64,000 nucleotides of DNA from Erysipelothrix rhusiopathiae. Lineage in GTDB: Bacteria; Bacillota_I; Bacilli_A; Erysipelotrichales; Erysipelotrichaceae. Under the pieces are notes generated by a model that made no database searches, was not told the DNA's origin, and saw nothing but the letters and a program-made list of their open reading frames with translations. This document shows positions 52,018 to 59,624 of this stretch, piece after piece; position 1 is the stretch's first letter; each line of letters starts with the position of its first letter. The position numbers were made by a program, and so were the translations under genes. The DNA is taken from positions 1,426,001 to 1,490,000 of the forward strand of contig NZ_LR134439.1 in the NCBI RefSeq assembly GCF_900637845.1, written 5' to 3'.

Positions 52018-52752
52018 ATGAATCGATTAATTGAAAATTTATACTTTAGTCAAAATCCTTTCAATATCTACTCTCCCATTCATATCTTGATGTTAGTTTT
52101 GGTGGGAATTTGTGTAGGATTATTGATTAAAAAACGTGAAGAGATTGCAGCGGGTGGATATCAATCCTTACGTTGGATTTTCCTTGGACTGTATTTTATC
52201 CAACAAGTTCTGCTTTATAGTTGGTATGGCATGAATCAGCAACTAACGTTGAATGATGCGCTGCCTCTTTATCCTTGTCGGATCTTACAGATCATGACGA
52301 TTATCCTCTTAATTACGAAACAGGAGCGTATTTATGAAGTCCTGGGACTTCTTGGAATCCCGGCAGCTGTGACTGCGTTAATTCTCGCAGATACAAGTGG
52401 TTTTAGTTTTCCAAATGCAATGTTTATCCAATTCTTTGTAGGACATTCGATGATGATCTTGGTTCCCTTGTATATGAAGTATCGCTATCATTTTTCAATC
52501 CAGGAAAGTGCAACGGTAGGCGTTATTAAAATGGTTGGAGGCTATTTTGTTGTTGTAAGTTTCATCAATCATTTACTCCATACTAATTACGGTTATGTAT
52601 CTGCACCACCATCAGCCTTGAGTTTTCTAAATGGTGTACCAAGTATTATTTATACATGTGGTTATTTCATGATTTATGTTGGTGTTGTACTTATTGGAAG
52701 CAAGATTGCAACACATGAAGAAGAAGATATTATTCTTACAATTGAATCCTAA
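52018..52752 (+). CDS. YwaF/TIGR02206-family integral membrane protein
   Basis: The 244-residue protein has about seven membrane helices, with NPFNIYSPIHILMLVLVGI at the start, the family motif DALPLYPCRILQIM (usually LPLHLC), a membrane His in FVGHSMMILVPLYM and NHLLHTNYGYVSAPP near the end. This TMEM164-like family has no known function in bacteria. The start is supported by AATGGAGTTCTT. A TATAAT (51977-51982) lies upstream without a clear -35. Confidence 0.82.
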   Translation: MNRLIENLYFSQNPFNIYSPIHILMLVLVGICVGLLIKKREEIAAGGYQSLRWIFLGLYFIQQVLLYSWYGMNQQLTLNDALPLYPCRILQIMTIILLITKQERIYEVLGLLGIPAAVTALILADTSGFSFPNAMFIQFFVGHSMMILVPLYMKYRYHFSIQESATVGVIKMVGGYFVVVSFINHLLHTNYGYVSAPPSALSFLNGVPSIIYTCGYFMIYVGVVLIGSKIATHEEEDIILTIES

Positions 52753-52765
52753 CAGTGTTAAGTTT

Positions 52766-52799
52766 AAAAAAGCTAATTCATGTTGAATTGGCTTTTTTT
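52766..52799 (+). terminator. Terminator after YwaF-like gene
   Basis: AAAGCTAATTCA-tgt-TGAATTGGCTTT (one G-U pair) with a T tail. Confidence 0.8.
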
Positions 52800-52808
52800 A
52801 ATAACGAT

Positions 52809-52838
52809 AAAAAAAACCACTTTTGAAACAAAGTGGTT
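52809..52838 (-). terminator. Terminator after MFS gene
   Basis: On the minus strand the stem AACCACTTT/AAAGTGGTT is followed by a run of T. Confidence 0.8.
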
Positions 52839-52845
52839 TGTGTAA

Positions 52846-53982
52846 TTATTTTAATTTACGATCAGATATAAACGCAAATACAACCATTGCGATTGCATTA
52901 ATCGCTAGCACATTAATTGCGAAGACCATACTTGTACGATCAGCGATTGAACCAATGATTTGAGGTGTAATAATTCCACCTAAAGCGGCACATGTTAAGA
53001 GCAAGGCTAAGCGTTTTTGATTACCAATAACATATTTTGATGTATTCGCAATACTTGTAGGGTAGATTCCGGCAAGACATAAGCCAAGACCCAGAATTGA
53101 AATTGTAATAATTACAGGATTCATAGTTGAAACAAGTCCGAAGAATGCGAGTGCAGCTCCAATTGTGTAAATTAGAACTAATTTTGTTCCTTTAACTTTT
53201 TGAGAAATAAATGCAGTGATTAAACGACCAATCATGATCATAATCCATGTTAAGGAAACAAGTGTTGCTGCAAAAGCATCCGATAGAATATTCATACTCT
53301 TTAGGTAAGTCATAAACCAACCATTAATGGTATTTTCAAGTCCAAGATAGAAGAACATTACAAATGCAACTGCGAAGAATGCAAAGTCTAGTTTTTGTGT
53401 TTCCACAACAGTTGTAGATTTTTGTTGTCCCTTTAAATCAAGATCCATTGTAAGATAGTTAATCCATGAAATTGTTGTAATGGCTGTTAAAAATAAAATG
53501 AGTTGGTTAAAATCAAACCCGATTTTCTTTAAGCCGATGATTACAAATGATGCAAGTCCTGCACCGATAGCGAAGATCGTATGAAGCATATTCATGTCTC
53601 GTGATTTGTTATCACTTAAATCATTTACGATTGCATTACTTAAGATACTTACAGCACCACGACCAATACCCATTAAAATAAAGCCGAGCCATAGTATTTT
53701 ACGGATTGAATCTGTAAACACAACGATGGATAAAAAACTCAATGGTACAAGAGCAGCAAGGATTCCAATCGCAATTTTATTTCCAAATCGTTCGGATACG
53801 AAGGGACTGATAAAGTTTGAGAGTAGGTTACCTACGGCAAACATTGAGAGCAAGGTTCCTGCATCACTGTATGATAAATTCAAGTTTGTAATAAGGTCTG
53901 GCATAATTGCGCCAATACCTAGGATAAAGATCCCACTTAAGAAGAAACTAAAGTAGGTTCTTAAGATTGTTTTGTTTTTCAT
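52846..53982 (-). CDS. MFS transporter (12-TM, sugar-type)
   Basis: The 378-residue permease has about 12 membrane helices, a conserved loop between TM2 and TM3 (SPFVSERFGNKIAIG) and a second half starting near FAFFAVAFVMFFYLGLENTI. The latter, with ENTINGWFMTYL, is like FucP-type/FHS sugar porters where an acidic residue in that helix is common. The operator in its promoter suggests sugar-type induction. The ATG at 53982 follows GGAGGAAAGAATAAC. The substrate is unknown and no catabolic gene is adjacent. Confidence 0.82.
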   Translation of the reverse strand: MKNKTILRTYFSFFLSGIFILGIGAIMPDLITNLNLSYSDAGTLLSMFAVGNLLSNFISPFVSERFGNKIAIGILAALVPLSFLSIVVFTDSIRKILWLGFILMGIGRGAVSILSNAIVNDLSDNKSRDMNMLHTIFAIGAGLASFVIIGLKKIGFDFNQLILFLTAITTISWINYLTMDLDLKGQQKSTTVVETQKLDFAFFAVAFVMFFYLGLENTINGWFMTYLKSMNILSDAFAATLVSLTWIMIMIGRLITAFISQKVKGTKLVLIYTIGAALAFFGLVSTMNPVIITISILGLGLCLAGIYPTSIANTSKYVIGNQKRLALLLTCAALGGIITPQIIGSIADRTSMVFAINVLAINAIAMVVFAFISDRKLK

Positions 53983-54036
53983 ATTGTTATTCTTTCCTCC
54001 ACAAATCATCACATATAGGTGACGACAACACTAACC

Positions 54037-54065
54037 ATTCTAATTAAGTAAACCGGTTTTGTCAA
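54037..54065 (-). promoter_or_regulatory. MFS promoter with LacI-type operator in the spacer
   Basis: On the minus strand, TTGACA (54060-54065), a 17-bp spacer and TAGAAT (54037-54042). The spacer contains the perfect palindrome AAACCGGTTT (54050-54059), with the central CG of LacI/GalR-family operators. Confidence 0.7.
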
Positions 54066-54187
54066 ACAAACCTCTCTACTTTGCTGGAATTGAATACAAT
54101 GTATTGATTTATTTCATTTTAAGTCGCTTTTTACTTGCATGGAAGTTCTCACTCACGCATAATATATATAATAATAAGGAGGACGTT

Positions 54188-55150
54188 ATGATACCAATTA
54201 CGATTATTTCAGGCTTTTTAGGATCGGGTAAAACAACATTCATCAATCAAATACTACGCGAGTTTCAAGAGGATACCATCGGTTTGATTATTAATGAAAT
54301 TGGATCGGTAAACTTGGATAAGGCTTTTATTAAGTACGATCAAGATCGTATTTTTGAAATTAATAGTGCTTGCTTGTGTTGTGTTGATGATCGTGAGTTT
54401 GAACGTGCCATTTTAGATTTAAAAATGCAATTCGAATTACAGGAAATGCAGTTAAAATCTATCATTATTGAAACAAGTGGCCTTGCGGAAGTGAATCCAT
54501 TAATCCAAACAATTTTAAAATCACAACCCATTCAAAAACAGTTCTTTTTAAATGAAATTATCACCCTTGTGGATGCGATAAATGGGGAACAAACACTTGA
54601 AAATTATCGCGAATCTTTAGAACAAATTGCCTTTGCAGATCGCATCTATATTACGAAAGCAACATCAACACCTTATTCTTTATTGGGAAAACTTAAAGCG
54701 ATTAATCCACTGGCTCCCGTTTCACTTTTAAAACAAGATCAAACGTATTTACATCTTCTAAGTGAAGATCGTTTTGATGCATCGCATACCAAGTATGCGT
54801 CACTGAGCCAATCTGTTTTAGATCAAGCAAAAGAAACGAAGCATCACCGTCATTCTCATGTTGATACTTTAACGCTTTATGCAGAAAATCCACTTTCATT
54901 TTCGGATTTTAAAGATTGGTTGGTAGAGCTTGTCGAATTAATGGGCCATGATTTGCTTCGTTACAAAGGAATTTTATCTGTAGAGGGACTTGAAGCATCC
55001 ATCGTGGTTCAAGGTGTCGGAAGTACCTTTATGATTGACTATGGCGATGAAATTGATGGTTTCCGCAGTCATTTCGTGGTCATTGGCCGTAATATAAATG
55101 TCGATAAGATTCAAACATCATTTAAAGCGCTAGAGCGTCATAAGGAGTAG
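54188..55150 (+). CDS. CobW/COG0523-family GTPase (putative metallochaperone)
   Basis: The 320-residue protein has Walker A GFLGSGKTTFINQIL at residues 9-23, the metal-binding CxCC motif (ACLCCVDD), an ETSGLAEVNP switch and ITLVDAINGE. A His-rich stretch (KHHRHSHVD) lies before the C-terminal CobW_C domain. Such proteins deliver zinc or other metals to client enzymes. AAGGAGGACGTT precedes the ATG at 54188; upstream open frame has no ribosome site. It is followed 4 bp later by a gene of unknown function, probably its client or partner. No Zur box was recognised. Confidence 0.87.
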   Translation: MIPITIISGFLGSGKTTFINQILREFQEDTIGLIINEIGSVNLDKAFIKYDQDRIFEINSACLCCVDDREFERAILDLKMQFELQEMQLKSIIIETSGLAEVNPLIQTILKSQPIQKQFFLNEIITLVDAINGEQTLENYRESLEQIAFADRIYITKATSTPYSLLGKLKAINPLAPVSLLKQDQTYLHLLSEDRFDASHTKYASLSQSVLDQAKETKHHRHSHVDTLTLYAENPLSFSDFKDWLVELVELMGHDLLRYKGILSVEGLEASIVVQGVGSTFMIDYGDEIDGFRSHFVVIGRNINVDKIQTSFKALERHKE

Positions 55151-55154
55151 CACA

Positions 55155-55748
55155 ATGTATATCGTTAAAGTAATGCAGTATGAGCGTCATCATACGTTAG
55201 GAGTCTTTGATACGGAAGCAAATGCACTTAACTTTATCAAACAAATTCCGCACATTGAAATTGAACAGTACCAGATTGAAGGGGTTGAAGAACCCTTTGT
55301 CGATTATTCAATAAATCGAGATCATCTCGGTGATTATGAAGAAATCCACTATAATGGTAAACAGGTGCCCATAACCAAGCATATGTTTGTTCCTAATGAA
55401 CGTATTTCTGTTTTCGTTATTCCAGTAGTCTATATGGATAGTGCGGAGACGGGTCTTGTTGATGATGCAACACAAGTTGATGCCTATTTAGTTACCAATG
55501 AAGAAGTAGAATCGTATATCGATAAACGAGAGTTTCTTGCACGAAAAATAATGGAAGAAGCCGTTGCTCGTGGTTTTAGAAATATCGAACGTGCTTATGC
55601 TGGATCTGAAGATGGTGAGGCGATCATTGCCATAGATGCCTCTGGAAACAGTCGTTTTTTAACGCACTTAGATGCAAGTCTTGTGGATCAATTTGAATTT
55701 AATGATGAAGAAAACCTTCAAAAAATCATCCGAAGTACGTTTGAATAA
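55155..55748 (+). CDS. Unknown protein in operon with CobW GTPase
   Basis: The 197-residue acidic cytosolic protein opens MYIVKVMQYERHHTLGVFDT and ends in an Asp/Glu-rich segment (LVDQFEFNDEENLQKIIRST). No family was recognised. Likely ligands visible are a few His residues (HH at 12-13, H in IPHIE, NRDH, EEIHY, ITKH), which could suit a metal-dependent client. The 4-bp gap to the GTPase gene and a shared frame of transcription imply functional linkage, which is inference. Confidence 0.65.
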   Translation: MYIVKVMQYERHHTLGVFDTEANALNFIKQIPHIEIEQYQIEGVEEPFVDYSINRDHLGDYEEIHYNGKQVPITKHMFVPNERISVFVIPVVYMDSAETGLVDDATQVDAYLVTNEEVESYIDKREFLARKIMEEAVARGFRNIERAYAGSEDGEAIIAIDASGNSRFLTHLDASLVDQFEFNDEENLQKIIRSTFE

Positions 55749-55980
55749 GGCGTTAGACTCTCTTTTCGCTTATGATAAATGTATGAAATGCTTAACTTAA
55801 AATCGAGTCCATAAAGCCATGAGATTTGGTGGATTTTATAAAAAAAACTTATAAAAACATAAGAATCAATAAAAATCCAACACGATGTATTTTTGGGGTG
55901 AGCACAATCGATTCCAACTTAATTAATCGCAAAGACGACTGAGTAAGAAATAATCGTATGAGGTTTAAAGTTATTTATTG
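55749..55980. other. Non-coding stretch, contents unknown
   Basis: About 230 bp lie between the unknown gene and the next terminator. No open frame with a ribosome site was seen. A weak inverted repeat GGATTTTAT/ATAAAAATCC flanks 55830-55880. A small RNA or decayed gene is possible but unsupported. Confidence 0.35.
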
Positions 55981-56013
55981 AAAACGCTCATATCTAATCG
56001 TGAGCGTTTTTTA
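55981..56013. terminator. Terminator (probably bidirectional)
   Basis: AAAACGCTCA/TGAGCGTTTT with a 10-nt loop and T tail. It serves the plus-strand transcript and possibly the convergent small gene. Confidence 0.75.
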
Positions 56014-56023
56014 ATAAAGTCAA

Positions 56024-56287
56024 TTATACAAAAAGACGTTGTGACTCTCGAATTCCATTTCGCGTGAGTTCAAATCCACCGACGACCCATAATTTTGTAT
56101 AACCTTCTGATTGGAGTAATGTAATGCTTTCCATGACCTGTTCTGCATCAATTTTAAGCGTTGAAGCAATTTCTTGAATAAACGAACTGTTGAAGTTTGA
56201 GACTGTTCGGGAACAGTCGTTACGATCACAGCGAGTTTGATATAAAAGATAAAGTTGTTCCAGTACATCGCGTTCTTGTTTTTGCAT
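56024..56287 (-). CDS. Small winged-helix-like protein
   Basis: The 87-residue protein (MQKQERDVLEQLYLLYQTRC, then IASTLKIDAEQVMESITLLQ-SEGYTKLWVVGGFELTRNGI) looks like a minimal winged helix, so DNA binding is plausible. Two Cys in CDRNDC could bind metal or be redox active. AAAGGAGGATTATC directly upstream favours this frame over the overlapping one. It is divergent from the lipoyl-transferase gene. Confidence 0.65.
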   Translation of the reverse strand: MQKQERDVLEQLYLLYQTRCDRNDCSRTVSNFNSSFIQEIASTLKIDAEQVMESITLLQSEGYTKLWVVGGFELTRNGIRESQRLFV

Positions 56288-56393
56288 GATAATCCTCCTT
56301 TGTCTTAATTATATCATGTGTTTGTGAAAGGTCATGATTGTTGACTTGTTGCATCGTAAAATCTAAGATTTAGTTAGAAAGTAGGGGGATACT

Positions 56394-57158
56394 ATGAAGG
56401 GAATTGTTATTGATGAAATTGGACAAGTTGAAGATGCTTTTGTATCAACCGCAATTGATGCATATTCTTTAAAAAATGTTGCGGAAGATGAGATGATTCT
56501 ACATCTTTTTCAACACCAAGGTATAAATATGGGCGTTGATGACGTACGGATGGATGATTTCGACAAAGGTTTAGACTTTTATCGTGCACACGATCTTCCG
56601 GTTACAATTCGTAACTCAGGAGGTCGATCGATTGTAGCAGATGAAGGCGTTTTAAATATGTCGCTTATTTTTCATACCTCGAAGTCTATGAATGAGAACT
56701 ATCAGTTTTATGGTGACTTTATTCGTGATGCACTGAAGCCGATTTCTAATGAAATCGAAATTTATAAAGTTGAGGGTGCCTATTGTCCTGGCGATACGGA
56801 TATGAGTATCAAAGGTCAAAAGTTTTGCGGTACTGCCCAACGGCGATCAGGTTCTCGAACTTCTATGGTATGTTATATCAGTGTTTGTGGTGATCAATTA
56901 CGTCGTGGTGAACTTGTCCGTAATTTTTATTCACAATGCCATGGTGATGTGGTAAATGTGAATCCACATGCGATGCAATCTTTGGATATTCTTACGGGTT
57001 TTGCGTTAACGCCCCGTTATATTGGTGATCTTCTAATCCACGCCTTAGCGCAGTATTGTGAGAGTGTTGAAGGGCGGAAATTGGAAGATTTGGATGTTCA
57101 AGGCTTTCAAGAAGCGAAGGATCGTACACGTGAGCATAATCAAAGACTGTTACCGTAA
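56394..57158 (+). CDS. Lipoate/octanoate transferase (LipL-like, BPL/LplA/LipB superfamily)
   Basis: The 254-residue enzyme has IRNSGGRSIVADEGVLNMSL (substrate pocket) and AYCPGDTDMSIKGQKFCGTA followed by QRR. The Cys in YCPGD (C131) matches the catalytic cysteine position of LipL, which moves octanoyl groups from GcvH to E2 subunits. The Lys in IKGQKF is the family's carboxylate-binding lysine. No GcvH or E2 gene is in the window. AAAGTAGGGGGATACT precedes the start. An LplA-type ligase activity cannot be fully excluded. Confidence 0.8.
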   Translation: MKGIVIDEIGQVEDAFVSTAIDAYSLKNVAEDEMILHLFQHQGINMGVDDVRMDDFDKGLDFYRAHDLPVTIRNSGGRSIVADEGVLNMSLIFHTSKSMNENYQFYGDFIRDALKPISNEIEIYKVEGAYCPGDTDMSIKGQKFCGTAQRRSGSRTSMVCYISVCGDQLRRGELVRNFYSQCHGDVVNVNPHAMQSLDILTGFALTPRYIGDLLIHALAQYCESVEGRKLEDLDVQGFQEAKDRTREHNQRLLP

Positions 57159-57195
57159 CGGTTTTATTCATGTATAATAAGAATTGAGGTGGATT

Positions 57196-58029
57196 ATGAA
57201 AAAAATCATAAATGGATTTCTAGGATTAATCGTCATTGGCTTTTCGATTGTGTTAGTTGGGGCATTGATGGTCCAATCGCAGTTAGAGAATATATCATCA
57301 TTAGTTGAACCAACATTTGTGGATGTTGAATCACAAGTAGCACATTATTTTGAACCCATTCGAAGTTCAATTCCAGAAACAAAACAAGCTGAATTTGATG
57401 CATTACAAGAGCAAGTTGTCAGTGATCCAAAGTTCCAAGAGATTTCTGAAACTTTGGTAACCAACGCATTAAATGATGTGGTATCTGGTGGAATGAGCAT
57501 GAACGAGACTGCTTTTAAAGAAGATGTCCAAGCTTATATTGAATCGTATGCACCTGAAATTGAAACGCTAAGCGAAGGCACAGTGTCAGTGGATGAAGTG
57601 AGTACGGTTGTGGAAGAAGCATTGAATAATCCCGAATTCCAACAAACCTATGAAACGATTGTTACACGCGTTCAACAAGAATTATCGCCGAAACAACAAC
57701 GCATTTTAGCTTATATTAATGGGTTTACAAAGATGCGCGGTAAAATCATATCGGGAACGATTGCAATTCTTGCAGTGACGCTTCTTGTTTTAGTAATAAT
57801 GAATCGTGAGTGGCAGTGGTCGAAGTTATTTGGGACTATTGCACTGATAATGTCAATCATAATGTTAATGCTTTATCTTGTATCCCCATTTATTATGACG
57901 TTTCTACAAAATCGTGTAGGGATGCCGATTACGTTAAAGCAGAATCCATTTAAACTCTATTTATGGAGTGCATTAGGTGCTTTTGTAATGGGTATTCTAT
58001 TTAAAATCTTGAATCGATTTGAATCATAA
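57196..58029 (+). CDS. Membrane protein of unknown function
   Basis: The 277-residue protein has an N-terminal membrane helix (FLGLIVIGFSIVLVGALMV), an acidic extracytoplasmic helical region (about 25-180), and three C-terminal membrane helices (TIAILAVTLLVLVIM, IALIMSIIMLMLYLVS, SALGAFVMGILF). No family was recognised. GAGGTGGATT supports the ATG at 57196. It starts 37 bp after the LipL-like gene and may be co-transcribed. Confidence 0.7.
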   Translation: MKKIINGFLGLIVIGFSIVLVGALMVQSQLENISSLVEPTFVDVESQVAHYFEPIRSSIPETKQAEFDALQEQVVSDPKFQEISETLVTNALNDVVSGGMSMNETAFKEDVQAYIESYAPEIETLSEGTVSVDEVSTVVEEALNNPEFQQTYETIVTRVQQELSPKQQRILAYINGFTKMRGKIISGTIAILAVTLLVLVIMNREWQWSKLFGTIALIMSIIMLMLYLVSPFIMTFLQNRVGMPITLKQNPFKLYLWSALGAFVMGILFKILNRFES

Positions 58030-58030
58030 T

Positions 58031-58066
58031 AAAAAAAACAAACATGATATCATGTTTGTTTTTTTT
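58031..58066. terminator. Bidirectional terminator
   Basis: A near-perfect palindrome ACAAACATGAT/ATCATGTTTGT is flanked by A8 and T8 runs and shared by convergent genes. Confidence 0.85.
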
Positions 58067-58072
58067 GTGGAA

Positions 58073-58969
58073 TCATGAATGAGATAATTCAGTTATTTTA
58101 TCTTGAAAGTACCTTGGAAGCGGTATTTCAAATTGCATTAACTTTAAGTATTTTGGATGTACAAATTCAAGTCTTGCAGCACAGAGGTATTGCCCAGTTT
58201 TATCAGTGTCTGATGGATGACCGTATTGAGGGTCACCGTGAAGGGGTATATTTGCGTGTAAGGCATGTACACGAATTTGGTGTGTTCTTCCAGTTTCGAG
58301 TTTACAACAAATCAAACTCGAGTTTATATATGTTTCTATTTTCTCAAAATGAGTTCGGGCAGGTTTACTGCGGGCCTGATTGACGGTCATGATTTTTGTA
58401 TTTGATTTGTCCGGACCAATCGGTGCATCAATTAGAACGTGAGCTTGTGGTAAGACACCATGAACTAATGCATAATAAGTACGATTCATCGTTTTATCAA
58501 GTAACTGTTCAGCAAGAAATTGATGTGTTTTATCATCCTTGGCAATTACAAGTAGGCCAGAGGTATTGCGATCAATGCGGTGAACCAATCCGGGGCGAAT
58601 ATAATGATCACAATTGCTGTTTAGATAATAGAGTAATCCATGCAAGAGTGTGTCTGATTTTACACCGTTACCGGGATGAACGACGAGTCCTCTTGGTTTA
58701 TTCACGACAAGAAGGTATTCGTCTTCGTAAACGACATCAATGTCCATTTTAACGGGTTCTATATCTAATGTTTTAATTTGGTAAGTTGAAGCGGTAATAC
58801 AATCATTAAGTTTCGTTTTATAATTTGCTTTGGTAGGCATATCGTTACATAAAATTGTACCGTCTTTAATCATGCTAGCAATTTTACTTCGTGATAGGTC
58901 TAAGTGTTCATTTAAAAAATGATCAATGCGCAAGCCAAGTGTTTTTGATGTAATAATCCATGATCCCAT
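58073..58969 (-). CDS. RluD-family 23S rRNA pseudouridine synthase
   Basis: The 298-residue enzyme has an N-terminal S4 RNA-binding domain (LRIDHFLNEHLDLSRSKIAS) and a pseudouridine synthase core with LLVVNKPRGLVVHPGNG and GLVHRIDRNTSGLLVIAKDD, where the HRxDR Asp... motif reads HRIDRNTSG and carries the catalytic Asp. ETGRTHQIRVH closes the active site. Length and order fit RluD (positions 1911/1915/1917) better than RluC. It is a single-gene unit on the minus strand. Confidence 0.9.
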   Translation of the reverse strand: MGSWIITSKTLGLRIDHFLNEHLDLSRSKIASMIKDGTILCNDMPTKANYKTKLNDCITASTYQIKTLDIEPVKMDIDVVYEDEYLLVVNKPRGLVVHPGNGVKSDTLLHGLLYYLNSNCDHYIRPGLVHRIDRNTSGLLVIAKDDKTHQFLAEQLLDKTMNRTYYALVHGVLPQAHVLIDAPIGPDKSNTKIMTVNQARSKPARTHFEKIETYINSSLICCKLETGRTHQIRVHALHANIPLHGDPQYGHPSDTDKTGQYLCAARLEFVHPKYLKLMQFEIPLPRYFQDKITELSHS

Positions 58970-59045
58970 AATAATACCTCTATATTTTTTACTTGGAAAT
59001 TATATCATGTGACTCCCGCAGATAAAAGATAAAATAATAGAAGTT

Positions 59046-59059
59046 TTAGCGCTTGCAAA
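59046..59059 (-). promoter_or_regulatory. cre-like site upstream of DUF454-ABC operon
   Basis: TGCAAGCGCTAAAA on the minus strand matches 12 of 14 positions of the CcpA consensus. A larger imperfect inverted repeat (CGCTTGCAAA...TTTGCACAAGCG, 59052-59094) includes it. Confidence 0.35.
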
Positions 59060-59204
59060 ACAATTGTTAATATGAGGGGTATTTGCACAAGCGAGACCTT
59101 TTCGATGATGATTTTCAGTCTTCAAATACGAATTATACAAATTCAAATGATTTCACATGATTTATCGGTTGTTTATCGATTATAATTTTTTGACGAGGTG
59201 ACTT

Positions 59205-59624
59205 ATGAAACGAACATTTATGATGATTTTAGCATTATTATTCTTAGGTTTAGGTTTGTTGGGGGTATTCCTACCCGTATTGCCCACGACGCCATTTTTA
59301 TTGTGTGCATCCGTTTTTGGAGCAAAAAGTTCTGACCGGTTTCATCAATGGTTAACACACACTTCTGTTTACCAGAATCATCTTGATGATTTTGTCACAA
59401 AACATACAATGAAACGCAAGAGTAAACAAAAAATTCTAATTCTTGCTACCTTGATGATGGCTTGTGCATTTTATTTTTCGAAAAATTTCTATGCGCGCAT
59501 TGTTATTGGTTTACTTGTACTATTTAAATATTATTATTTCATCTTCAAAATTGCAGATGAAGATGAGGTTACTGCGCTGGAGGATTTAAAGTATGATCAA
59601 TATTCAACTCATAAAGACTGTTGA
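59205..59624 (+). CDS. DUF454 (YbaN-like) membrane protein
   Basis: The 139-residue protein has the family opening [39 protein letters not shown], a basic loop (KRKSKQK) and two later membrane helices ([29 protein letters not shown]). DUF454 proteins are of unknown function. It overlaps the ABC exporter gene by 32 bp, which argues for coupled expression. GACGAGGTGACTT precedes the ATG. Confidence 0.85.
   Translation: [139 protein letters not shown]

Noticed and set aside
56020..56268. Alternative minus-strand frame overlapping the small winged-helix-like gene
   Set aside because: Only the frame starting at 56287 has AAAGGAGG directly upstream; the other lacks a site and has random composition.
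58075..58752. Two plus-strand frames opposite the pseudouridine synthase
   Set aside because: Both are shadows of a strongly conserved gene on the other strand.
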